Shown here: piece by piece, positions 22,604 to 33,159 of the stretch
How the letters are laid out: each line of letters opens with the position of its first letter
Position numbering within the stretch: the first letter of the stretch is position 1
Assembly: GCA_963969595.1 (NCBI GenBank)
Contig: OZ018416.1
Coordinates: 23,452,065-23,516,064 of the forward strand
DNA length: 64,000 nucleotides
DNA from: Neckera pumila
Taxonomy: Eukaryota > Streptophyta > Bryopsida > Hypnales > Neckeraceae
Reading direction: 5' to 3'
The notes under the pieces: generated by a model
Told to the model about the DNA's origin: nothing
Seen by the model: only the letters and a program-made list of their open reading frames with translations
Databases searched by the model: none
Program-made: the position numbers and the translations under genes

Positions 22604-24108
22604 ATGTCTGGTAGCGAGGACAAGCGTGAGTGGGACGACATCAAAGAACAAGGCATGAGAGTGAAAGTAGAAAGTGTAGACAATCAGTGGGCACGTCCGT
22701 TGTATGCAGAAGAACCCACGTTGCTGCTCGATTTGGAGAATGTAGTCCTAGTTACTTGCAAGCAATTTGAGGAGTTTTATGGCTTGTGCAATAATGGTCC
22801 ATCCCTGAAGCGACTGAAGATAGGTTACAATGGTATAGAGGGGGAGGTGGAGAAGTTTTTTGGGCCCTGCAACGACAAGAATTATTATCGCAACAACAAC
22901 CACAAGGATTTGAGGAAGTTATCAAGGAGGTAGAGCGGTCGTGGATGATTTGCTACAAATAAATGGTGGATCTATACAATCACATCATCAACAAGGCTGA
23001 GGTGCGTGGGTTTGCAGTGTGGAAGAGGAATCCAAGCGTGCTAGTGAATTGGTGCGTTTTTGCCAAGTGGACTATAAGGGATCGCATTAGGCGATTACAG
23101 AGATTAGAGGTGAAGAAATCATTAGGGGGTGGGATTCGTGCAAGGGGGAGAAGAGAACACAATGGTGACATAACTGTTCCTTGTGCGTCAAAGCAAAAAA
23201 AGAAGAATTTGGACGGCGGGGTCCTAGTTGAGGAGGGCACAAAGATGCCTACTACTATCTTTTCAGACAGAGCTTTGGATAGAGCTACTTCAAATGACAT
23301 GATTTTAGAGTGGACTGAGTTGTTGGTGGCAGTAAAAGACGAGTTGGCTGCTTCCGATGTTGGGCTGAAGTCTCTTTCCAAGAGAAAAGAGCGGTGCAGC
23401 CAGGAGCTTCTGTGGTGCAGTGTCCAGCTGACGGATCGGAAGCAACTGCTTGAAGGTGCCTCCACAAGACTGTCACAAATTGAAATCGATCTGGCCGTGC
23501 TAAGAGCTGAGGTGGTCGATACTCCAGAAGTTTCTCATAAGACATTGCGAAGCGCTGGCCCGTTGTTGCGAAGCTTCAACTTGCATGTGGATATGGTGCA
23601 GACCTTCACTGAGATGTTTCAGAAAGGTGAATGGGACCACGCCCAAGCAAATGATGCCACAGAGATGGAGTGGGATGCTTTTGCAAGAAAAAACAAAGTT
23701 CTTGCTAAGCAGGCGGCAGAGGTTGAATCACAATTGCGATTGCTAAAGTTGGGATATGACCTACCAGCGCTGCATCTATGGCCACCATGTTTTCCAAGCA
23801 CAAGGAATGATATTTGCAATGATTGTTGCGTGATTTTCCACCCCTATTCTTACTACTCAGGTCCTTTTGCATCTGCATGGGATTATTCAATTGCTTCATG
23901 CATGCATGGTTATCATTCTTGGTGTATAAAATCTTGATTTGCAACCAACAGGAGGCGTTGTTTTGTGGGTTGTGAGGAGGAAATGCACCCTAGCTGGTGG
24001 GCGCTTTTTGGACTTCCAAAGCCTCCTTCGGCTGAAGAAGAAAGCAAACTGCTTGAAGGAATCTTCAATGGACAGGATGAGTTCTCTTACTTTGAGTTTG
24101 AATCTTGA
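22604..24108 (+). pseudogene. Coiled-coil / RING-H2-like protein, copy 1
   Basis: From ATG 22604 the protein begins with an acidic N-terminus containing a VKVE sumoylation-type motif, then an FFGPCNDKN block. After a frameshift at about 22,910 the second frame has one TAA (22960-22962), then VERSWMICYK-like sequence, a basic segment and a long coiled coil (about 23.3-23.75 kb). The C-terminus is Cys/His-rich: C-x2-C, CMHGYHSWC, then C-x3-C and EMHPSWW. A TGA (23935-23937) interrupts it and the frame ends at 24108. The spacing C-x2-C...C-x-H-x2-H-x2-C...C-x3-C is RING-H2-like, so an E3 ligase-type role is possible. The same gene occurs inverted at 47.7-49.3 kb. The family is not recognised further. 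Confidence 0.55.
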
Positions 24109-24169
24109 TGACCTTCCTTACGGTTAGGTTGCCCTAAATTTTCTAAGTTCATGAACTACCCTAGGGGCT

Positions 24170-25440
24170 GACCTGATTTTATTTGGTTGCGCCTTGAGAG
24201 TATCAGCTTCACGGTGAGAGTACATCACTAGTTATTGAATTTGTCGATGCGTACGAGAGTTGCTTGAAACCGGTACATGGCTCATTTTTAGCAAACTGGC
24301 AGTTTCAGTTCATTGATATGGACTAATCCTTAGGCTGCTGGTGACGAGCAGGAATATTGTGCTTTTAGTGGATGATTGTCATAGATTTTAGGTCATGTTG
24401 GGTGACTTGTGAGAATTACAAAGCACTTCGAGTGACGGTAGGGTATTCTCTAATGGGTTCAATTGACTAGAGGTTTCCTAGGAGGTGACTTGATTTTATT
24501 TGGCTGCGCCTTGAAGTACCAACTTTACAGTGAGAGTACATCACTAGTTATTAACCTTGCCAATGGTGGCGGAAGTTGCTTGAAACCAGTACAAGGCTCA
24601 TTTTCTGGCGACCAGGCACTTTCAGTCGATTGACATGGACCAGTCCTTAGGCTGCTGGTGATTTTCAAGAACACCAAGCATTCAGGGGGTGATTGTCTAA
24701 TGGATTCAACTGACTAGAGCTTCTCTAGAGGTGACCTAATTTAAATATTTGGTTGCCACTTGAAGTACCAGCTTTACGGTGACAGTACTTCACTTGTTAT
24801 TAAACCTGCCAATGGTGGTGGAAGTTGCTTGAAACCAATACACGGCTCATTTTCTGGCAACCAAGCACTTTCAGTTGATTGACATGGACTAGTCTTTAGG
24901 CTACTAGTGACTTTCAGGAACATCAAGCATTCAGGGGGTGATTGTCATAGATTTCAGGTCACTTTGGGTGACTTGTGAGAATTACGTAGCACTTTGGGTG
25001 ATTATAGGGGATTCTCTAATGGGTTCAACTGACTAGAGCTTCCCTAGGGGTGACCTAATTTAAATATTTGCCTGGCCCTTGAAGTACCAGCTTCACGGTG
25101 ACAGTACTTCACTAGTTATTAAACTTGCCAATAGAGGCAGTTTTAGGGTGAAACCAGTACACGGCTCATTTTCTGACGACCAGGCACTTTCAGTTGATTG
25201 ACATGGACTATTCTTTAGGCTGCTGGTGACTTTCAGGAACACTGAGCACTTAGGGGGTGATTGTCATAGATTTTAGGTCACGCTGGGTGACTTGTGAGAA
25301 TTACGTAGCACTTTGGGTGATTATTGGGGATTCTCTAATGGATTCAACTAACTCTAAGGGTGTGCTAGTAGCATTTTGGGTGACTGCAGGAGATTTGGTA
25401 ATGGGTTGAACTGATTGAAGGCGTGCTAGTTGCATTTCCA
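24170..25440 (+). repeat. Long tandem repeat, unit about 319 bp, four units plus a partial
   Basis: Units start at about 24170, 24488, 24733 and 25052 with GACCTGATTTTATTTGG-like sequence. Spacings are 318, 245 (a unit with an internal deletion) and 319 bp. Each carries TGAGAGTACATCACTAGTTATT, CCAGTACACGGCTCATTTTC and GGGGGTGATTGTC blocks. The array lies between the RING-like frame and the Ser/Lys-rich frame, where copy 2 of the gene pair appears to have an intron. Confidence 0.85.
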
Positions 25441-25511
25441 CTTCCTTTTGTCTTTCATGTATCCCTTTCAATGAGCGTTGTTGTTACATTCTGGAATTTC
25501 ATTTTCTTCTA

Positions 25512-26500
25512 ATGAAGGTGTCCTTGGATGGTTTGTGTACTTGTTTAGATTTCCAGACGCCATCTACATCTGTGTCCATACAAAAAACACTGAGGCAGTC
25601 ACGATTTGGCACGATGAGTCCATCAGTGGGCAGTAGGGTGTTGGATGTAAACACCACCTCATTTAGTCCCTTGAATCCCACATTGCCCAATAAAAAGCGC
25701 AAAGAGGGTGGGCATGTGGAGGGGAGATCCGATCATGCAGCCGCAATGATTCCCTCAAGTGAAAACACTAGAAGAAAATTGCGTTGGAACCTAGGAAAAC
25801 ACGTGGGATTGGTTTATTTGAGTTTCTAGTTTCTAACGCAAATTTTTGCATTCTAACGCGTTTCTGCGTTGCAATTCCAACGCAAAAACGCATTGGAACG
25901 CAAAAATCTACGTTAGAAACTAGAAACTCAAATAAACCAATCCCATGTGTTTTCCTAGGTTCCAACGCAATTTTCTTCTAATGAAAGAAAAGAAAAGGGG
26001 CTGTGAAAAAATGTCTTTTGCTGATAGTGGAGGCTGCTGGGGCAGAATCAGAGGAGAGTTCTTTAGATGGGAGCTCCGATGAGGACTCGTCTAAAGACGA
26101 GCGTGACCAGCCATCACCAAACATGAAAGAACCTGGACTAGGGAAATACAAGTCTTCCAGCGGGTTTGATGGCCACAAGATTCAACAAGGTGTTGACAAG
26201 AAGAAAAATCGAGGTACTTTGTTGGAGGCCAGAAGTGGCTCTTGTCAAAAAGATGGACAAGCACTTGGAGTGGCAACTTCATCGGAGCCCAAAACAAGCA
26301 CCTCCAACCTGAAACAGGAATTCAATGGAGCGGCATCTGATCAAAGTGCTGATAAGCCAAGCAGGAACAAAAAGAAGAGGACTCTAGTTTCAGAGCTTGT
26401 GTCCATAGTGAGGACAATAAGAGGGGCCACGACTCCAAGTTCAAAGCGTAAGTCTATGGCGAGGACAATAAGAGGGGCCGCCACAAAATCGAAGGTTTAG
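25512..26500 (+). pseudogene. Ser/Lys-rich C-terminal exon(s) paired with the RING-like gene, copy 1
   Basis: Two frames (25512 to about 25765, then 26003-26500) are separated by a foldback MITE that inserted into the coding sequence and shifted the frame. The second part is rich in Ser, Asp, Glu and Lys and ends in a basic segment with RTLVSELVSIVRTIRGA. The motif RTIRGA is duplicated (about 26,410 and 26,462). Copy 2 (45,320-46,018, minus) has the same order, with an acidic stretch, then a Lys-rich stretch, then KVSVVERIFTAI at the equivalent place. The role is unknown; the Lys/Arg clusters would suit a nuclear protein. Confidence 0.45.
25766..25983. mobile_element. CACTA-type foldback MITE, 218 bp
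   Basis: It starts CACTAGAAGAAAATTGCG and ends CGCAATTTTCTTCTAATG. The arms are nearly perfect inverse copies of about 80 bp (each arm contains GGTTTATTTGAGTTTCTAG or its complement). AAA flanks both sides (25763-25765, 25984-25986), fitting the 3-bp duplication of CACTA elements, although the site is A-rich. The CACTAG terminus is shared with the elements at 27069 and 43849. Confidence 0.85.
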
Positions 26501-27068
26501 TATTTGTAAGCGTAGTAGTTAAGGTTCCTGCTTTATTGGTTAATCTAGACATTGTAATTGAAAAGCCCTTAGGTTCATTCTTTGCTAATTGAGAATTTGT
26601 CTGGAATCCTTTCATGTGATCTACAAACTTGGCAGTGATGCACAAACAACGTAGGTTTCATAGTGCATTGGCTTTTGTAAGTTCACTTTGCTGATTAGAA
26701 TCATGCTTCATGGGATGCGGGTGTTTGAGTAGGGCAATAGGGTTTCACAGTCACGCTATGGTGGGCAGTTACTATGGTTCAACTCCTTTGTAATTGACTT
26801 AATTGTGATTTTGTGTTTGATCATCGGACATGGTAGCATGCAGGGCTATTTTGGTTTAGGTATCGACAATGCTTTTGAAGGATGGTTCTAGGTTTGTGGT
26901 TCAGGTATCGATGATGCTTTTGAAGGATGGTTCCGAGTTTGAGCTGAGGCCCGTTTAGGATAATGCAGACTTTGCTTGAAGCACTAGTTTGTGTGGTTTG
27001 TGTTTTAAGGACTTGGCATTGGCAAGAAGCTATGCCTGTGTACAGCTGAGCAACATTAGTGCAAGCTT
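26501..27068. other. No gene; includes a 45-bp tandem duplication
   Basis: The sequence AGGTATCGACAATGCTTTTG starting at 26858 repeats with few changes at 26903 (period 45). Nothing else is recognisable. Confidence 0.6.
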
Positions 27069-27274
27069 CACTAGAAGAAACCCTTGTTTAATGTGACAAG
27101 CTTGATTTTTCTTGTTGGATTTTTCTAAACATCCACAGTAGACAAAACCATGTTTTAATGTTACAGTGGATGATATAATTGACATAAAAATATGGTTTTG
27201 TCTATTGTGGATGTCTAGAGAAATCCAACAAGAAAAATCAAGCTTGTCACATTAAACACGGGTTTCTTCTAGTA
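27069..27274. mobile_element. CACTA-type foldback MITE, 206 bp
   Basis: It starts CACTAGAAGAAACCC and ends GGGTTTCTTCTAGTA. It folds almost along its whole length, for example GACAAGCTTGATTTTTC against its complement. The exact 3-bp target duplication CTT lies at 27066-27068 and 27275-27277. It is non-coding. Confidence 0.9.
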
Positions 27275-28957
27275 CTTATTTTTTGCAATAAATTGAAATC
27301 AACCTGATGGGCTTGTCAAGAGACTTGATTATGAGAAATTTTGATGTGTACGCTTACAATCAGTGTACCAATGCAAAAGTGCTTTATAAATTCCCTACAT
27401 GACTTAATTTATACTTGCAATGTTTTAAGAGAATTTTTGGGACTTGGCATTGTGAAGAAGGAATGCACATGTATAATACAGTTATAACCTCTCAATCCGC
27501 AATGAAGGCAGCTCCAGAGCTTGTCAGTGAAATGAATTTGGTTGGTAGGCTGATTTTGCATTAATTGGGAATGCAATTGGGTGTTTTGCTAAATCCAATG
27601 TTGTTTGAAATGAATTGGGCAACAGCCACAAGGGTGAACTTACAAAATTTTGTTTAGATGCTTGCTATTGGTGCTATTTTTTGGAAGCCAATTGGGAAAT
27701 TACAGCTTCTCATGAGAAAACCGGGTGGATTCTGGTTTAGGGCCCCACCTCCCCCATTTATTTGCTTCCCTATTTCTTTGGAATAAGAAGCCCCAATCTC
27801 TGTGAATAGATGGAAAATATTAAATGTATTCATGAACTATTGAATTTGTAGGCCATATTTGGGGCAAGTGCAAGCTAGGGTGGCCCAACATTTACTGTCA
27901 CAGTCCATAATTTCCTGTTTTTTTTTCTTATTTCCTTAATAGATAGAATTTATAGGGTGGTGAATGTTGAAAAGGACTCACTAATGTAATATAGACTTGA
28001 TACTCTAAAGGTGCCCTAAAGAAAAGGTTAAAACTGTACAATACGTTGAACGTTATGGACTTCTAAAGATAGAGATAAAACACTATCACAATCCGCATTC
28101 ACTTAGAAAAGGACTCATATTTTGTAATGAAATGCTTTGTGTACCACAAATGATTAGTTTATTTCAAATCACATTTGTATAACTAAATGTTTGGCTATAT
28201 GTAATGCCAAATAACATTCCTATTTTAAGTGGAATGGACTTTTATATGAACAGATTTTGTAACAATTTTATTTTTTAATTTTGACCATTTAAAAGTAATT
28301 TTTTCATAAGATGACCTTCACTAAACATGAAAAAGACTGGTTTTTCTATCCTGGACCAATTCTAGATTTCTAAATTGACAATTTTTGGTATAGTTGTAGT
28401 GAGAATTGTTGTGGCAAGGATTGTGACGTTACAGCCTTGTCGTGACGTAGGTGAAACACATGTATGTTTTTGAATGGCTATTTGGCGTTAGGATATGCTG
28501 ACTCTTGACTTCCACTCAGAGTTGTCCTTTGGGTTTGTGGCCAGGTGTTCTGATTTTTTGAATTGCCTTTGATTTCTTGCAGCTGGTTTTAGGCTTTAAG
28601 TAGTCACCTCTCTCAAGCGCAAATGTGTGAAGCATTGTAAGTATTGTTTAGGGTTGAGTGTTTCACTACACACATTAGATTGGAGCTGTTTGAAGTTTAA
28701 TGAAGTTTGGAAGACAATGGAGCACAAGTTCAGGTTGTAGCGGAGACTGCTAACAATTGGGTAAGTTCAAGTTGTTTTTATTATTAGTTGCTTTTGTGGT
28801 GAACTTCCTTTCTGTTGCTATGTGATAGGGTTCGTTCATCGTTGCTAGGGTTGCTGTTGTTCATGGCGCTGAGGCTGTAGGGTTTGGATTTTTGTGTTTG
28901 CAAGTGTAGGGTTTGGATTTTGGGGTTTGCAGGGGTAGGGTTCGGTAGAAGTGTACT
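27275..28957. other. Upstream region of the transposase gene, with a shared 23-bp motif
   Basis: At 27861-27883 GGGGCAAGTGCAAGCTAGGG plus TGG occurs. The same 23 bp with one mismatch lies inverted at 49644-49666, upstream of the other gene pair. A GTAAG donor at 28761 and a TTTGCAG acceptor ending at 28932 could bound an intron in the 5' leader of the transposase gene. Otherwise nothing is seen. Confidence 0.4.
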
Positions 28958-31900
28958 ATGGGATTGGCTGCATTGGCAGAAAAGAGGGCTAGAAAAAGGC
29001 GCCTTGGACCAAAAGAGAGGATTTCCTATGAAGCTGTAAAGAAAAGGAGCATCAATACAGCTGCAGTGAATGAACTAGCTCGTTTAGCATCTCAGAATAC
29101 TTGACAAAAGTTGTGTCGGAGTAGAAAATTAGAAATCGATCTGGAAAGAGAAACCAACAATAGGGGCATGCAATTGCTAGAGTCCAAGGACAAGGAGCAA
29201 GACTTTTTGCCAGAGAGGAAAGAACGTAGGATAGCTTCAACCATTGCAAAGGCCATTCAATCGGGTTTAAGAGCTTGTCCTGGTCCGATAACAAGGAAGT
29301 CAGTGCTGAGCAGGACATTAGATCACTCTCTTCTTAAGTTGGCCCTCCCTGATCATATTTTGCCATCGAAGTCTGCAATAGCTTATCAAGAGATTGTTGA
29401 TGGAGTGAATGCAAGATTGGGGCAAGTCAAGGGTGTCCATAGTATTGCAGAATTGGCCACAAAGCATGCTATCCTGGATGCTTCTATTAGTGCTCATAGG
29501 AATTCTTTGATGAGGAAGGTATCCAGACTTTTGGAAATCCATCATTGCAACATCATAAAGGCTATTGCAAAGCGGAAATTGATCCATAGTGGAGGCGATT
29601 TTTTGGTTGTTCTTACCATTCGGAGAAGACGTAATGACAGCTTAGGCAAGCAGGAGAAAGAGGTCATTGTGCAATGGTAGGTGACTGAGACTAGGATTTC
29701 ACCCAATAAGAAGGATGTCACAAGGAAGAGGGTGAGTCCAGGGGTGTTTGATGAGAAGGCTACACAGTACTTGCAGGAGACAAAGGTAACAATCTTATGT
29801 ACTTCTAATCTTATGCAGTTCTAAGTTGGATTCTTGTATTATTGAGTTTATTGAATTTATACACATATAACTGGAAGGTGCTTTTGTTGTAAATAACTGG
29901 AATGTGAGTGGATTAAAGGGGTCAGGCCTGCAGTAGTAGTCCATAAACTACATGTGCAATTACATTGTTGTTATTATAGATTGATATTACGTTTCAAAAA
30001 AGTCTTGCATGGCAAGGGAAATGGTCCTAAAACTTCTTCAAAGTGCATATGGTTTTCACAATAGTCTTGCAAGAGTATGTTTAGGGATTGAAGAACTACT
30101 AACATGCACTTCGTGGACTATTTATGGAGTAGCAAAGTAGTATAAAAGTATGAATCACATACTTATCTGGATTTTTGAATGACTGTGCAGGCTGCATTCT
30201 TCAAGTGGTTTAGGAGTACTCATGTCCAAGTGCTTGTGCAAGTATGTGCATTCTGCGGGTTGAGGCCATTTTTTTGCAAACGGCTGAAGGAGCGAAATAC
30301 CTGCTGCTACATATATCATGTGGAGGGAGATGAGTTGCAGATTGGATTCAACTTCATGCAATCTGTAAGAGACGGTAATCTAATTGTGAGCATTGCGAGG
30401 CATCTGACATCCAATATGAAGGATTGATAGAGATGTAGCCGCCATAGTTTGTCCAAAAGAGGAGTTTGAGCAATGGCACAATGTGAAGTGCTTGTATGGA
30501 GAGTATGCTAACTGTGGTGTGGATAAATTACCTCTTTGTCCTTTTGAAATAGATAGAACTGATGGGCAAGTGGTAAAATGGAGGAGGTTTGCTATGGAAG
30601 AAGTTATTTCCAAAAAAGGTAAAGTAATGAAGAAACTAAACCTTGTTTACAAGAAAACTAGCTCTAATGTTTTCATTGACTATTTGAAACCGAAGCTACA
30701 GGCCTTTGTCACCCACAATTTTGTAGCTAGGTAGGAAGATGAGCACTTCAAGAAGTCAATGAAGTACTTTCCTAAAGACACAATCATTTCAGTAGTTGAT
30801 TTTGCTGAGAACTATAAATTCAAGAATCAAAACAAGGTCCAATCTCAGCATTGGTTTTTGTATCAGATTAGTATTCTTGTTCAGATAACATTTTGCCATA
30901 ATCCTAACTTTGATCCTTATGATGAGGATTCTTGCATCATCACTGAGTATCACTTCTACAACTCGGATGATAAGCAGCATGATTTCGAGTTTGTCCAATA
31001 CTATTTTGGATTACACTGGGATCACATGAAGAAGAATGGATATGCTTCAAAACAACATTAGGTTTGGTCTGATGGGTATGCTGTCCAATTCAAATCAAGC
31101 AGACCATGGTTTTTTGTTGCACGTTATCCTAACATGACTAATGGCTGCTCAATACTGTGGAGTTTTTTTGGTTCTGGACATGGGAAGGGCCCTCATGATG
31201 GAGAAGGGGCAATTGTGAACTCTTTCATATGACGTGAGCAACTTAAAGCTCATGGAATCAAACTTCAAAATGCAGCAGATGTGGTGGGTTACTTGAAGGC
31301 ATTCTTATCAACGAGGGTTGAAACATTGTATACAAGGGAAAAGAAGCCACTTGAGCGTCATTTCTGGCATGTGCTAGAATTAAAAGTCCGTCCATTGAGA
31401 GCTGACCTTCATGGTTGTGACAGTGTTGCTGGTACTAGAAAAATTCATTCCATTCTAGCAAGCAATAAAAACCACCTAATCCATCTAATGGTTAAGAACT
31501 TGGCATGCTTTTGTGAATTCTGTATTGATAATAAGTGGTCAAGTTGCATAAATTTGAAGTGGACAGGTGAATGGCAGCCTAAGTTGTTACAAGCAACAAA
31601 TCAAGAGTTTGTGAGGAAGATGATGGTGGAGGAATGGGATGGACTGTCGATTGCTGGTGGGTCATGTGGTGAGCAGCTTTCAGTTACTCTTGACATTGGT
31701 GACAACTTTGTAGTGAATGCTGCAAAGGAAAATGAAGAGGTAGTTGATTTCTGGATCATCATTTGCACAAAGCCGCTTCAAACAATGAAAGTAGCCTTTA
31801 CAAATAAGTGGGGCACTGACTTTGAAGTAGATGATGAGGTTGTCATTGGAATTTACTATCAGAAGTATCATGAAAACTATGTTCTCTTAAAAAACTCTCA

Positions 31901-32060
31901 TATTGTGTTCATGCATGCTCATCTTGTGAGCGCTGTGAAGTTCCTAATGTTGCCTAAGAATCACCATGTGTCAGGAAATGATTGCACGTATGAGTTGCCA
32001 GCATCGGAGTTGGATAAAATCATGGGATGTATTGCTATTCTTGATTTAGATGAAGATTGA
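28958..32060 (+). pseudogene. Decayed DDE-type transposase gene with a phase-0 intron
   Basis: From ATG 28958 one long protein can be followed to 32060. A GT..AG intron lies at 29786-30190. Removing it joins two exons in phase 0 (...YLQETK then AAFFKWF...). The catalytic core reads VVDFAENYKF (first Asp), WSDGYAVQFK (second Asp) and GSGHGKGPHDGEGA (Glu candidate), with a Cys-rich CAFC / CGVDKLPLC segment before it. After it come VAGTRKIH and CFCEFC, then a conserved C-terminal segment (31.7-32.05 kb). Breaks are in-frame stops at 29102 (TGA), 29678 (TAG), 30732 (TAG), 31059 (TAG) and about 31230 (TGA), plus a frameshift at about 30,420. The GHGKGPHDG signature is known to me from transposase-like proteins of plants and animals, but I cannot assign a superfamily with certainty. 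Confidence 0.65.
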
Positions 32061-32639
32061 TTCCATAATTTCAGAATTTTTGCCTTGGTAGAATTTGAGC
32101 TTGGGACCTTTTGAATGCCTTTCATGATGAAATCTGGCTATTGTGGGCGCCTCGTGATTTTTGGTGATGTGGCCTATGATTAGTGTACCCTACTTGAATT
32201 CAGTTGGCACCCTAAATGATAGGCACTGATGATTGCATATGTATTTAAATTATTAAAATTTGAGCTTTTAATGATGGCGCGGCTCAATAATTTGGGCAAC
32301 TGTGTTTTCATCTTGGGTTTTGGATGCGTGGAGCTGTTGAATCTTCTAGCCGCAGTTGCTGCGCCTTCTTGTGTTTTCATCCTAGGTATTTTGCTAGTGG
32401 CATTGCTGAATCTTCTAGCCGCATTTGTTGCGCCTTCTCCGCAAGGTTCGTCTTCTTTGTTCTTGACATTCACTAATTATATTGCGGACTTTTGGGTCGC
32501 CTCCTCGTACTAGTGGATTTCTGGAATATAAGTTATTTTCTTGTTCAATGCTACTTTTTGATCTTGCAAATTGATGAGGTTTTGAGTTGAGTGGGTTTAA
32601 AACATAATTGGTGTCGCAACCAGAATTTTTGATTTTCCC
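32061..32639. other. Spacer, no gene seen
   Basis: A short direct repeat of a segment with GAATCTTCTAGCCGCA (about 32.34 and 32.41 kb) gives a small open frame at 32229-32513, which I regard as non-coding. The sequence TGGTGTCGCAACCAGAA near 32610 resembles TGGGGTCACAACCAAGA in copy C (about 41.70 kb) and may mark the start of the family X body. Confidence 0.4.
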
Positions 32640-32894
32640 TTGCTTACCTAAAAGTTGGAACGGAAACGAGTAATTAGGATTCGGATCCTGCTAGGAGGCA
32701 GAAGAAGATTGAAGATAGACAAAGCTAATGCAGTAAGGGGTAAACTGGATCTGATCCGGTCAAAGTATTAGTACTCAAGAGCGGAATCACATCCGGAACT
32801 TGTCTAGGATCGAGTTAGGGTTGAACCGGATTGCTATGGACCGGACCAAACCGAACCAAAAAAGGTCATGATGACCAGTCAGGGGTCCTAGGAC

Positions 32895-32903
32895 TATATA
32901 AAG
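32895..32903 (+). promoter_or_regulatory. TATA box upstream of family X copy B
   Basis: TATATAAAG sits in a GC-richer context (GGACTATATAAAGGCTGG) and is followed about 30 bp later by a pyrimidine-rich tract. This is typical of a plant core promoter. It lies about 410 bp upstream of the likely start codon at 33313. Confidence 0.6.
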
Positions 32904-33159
32904 GCTGGTCATCTCCATTTTCGCTCCTTCACTTCCCTCGAGTTTTGGAGCTGACCTTCAGCGCTTTAACGCCTTCGTCTGCGCTAGAGCTATTGTATGC
33001 ATGGAAACTTCAATGCAAGTGCGTCAAAGTGCGGGCGAGGTGTGGTTGCAGGTTTTGTGTTGACTTCCTATTGAGATCGGACAAGAGAAAGTGAGGAACG
33101 GGACATGCGGCTAGGAGAGTGTGAGGTAGTGACCGGAAAGGGTCTAGCTAGCCAAGTCC

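Noticed and set aside
22980..23944. Minus-strand open frames opposite the RING-like gene
   Set aside because: The plus-strand frame has a homolog at 47.7-49.3 kb and recognisable motifs. The minus frames are shadows.
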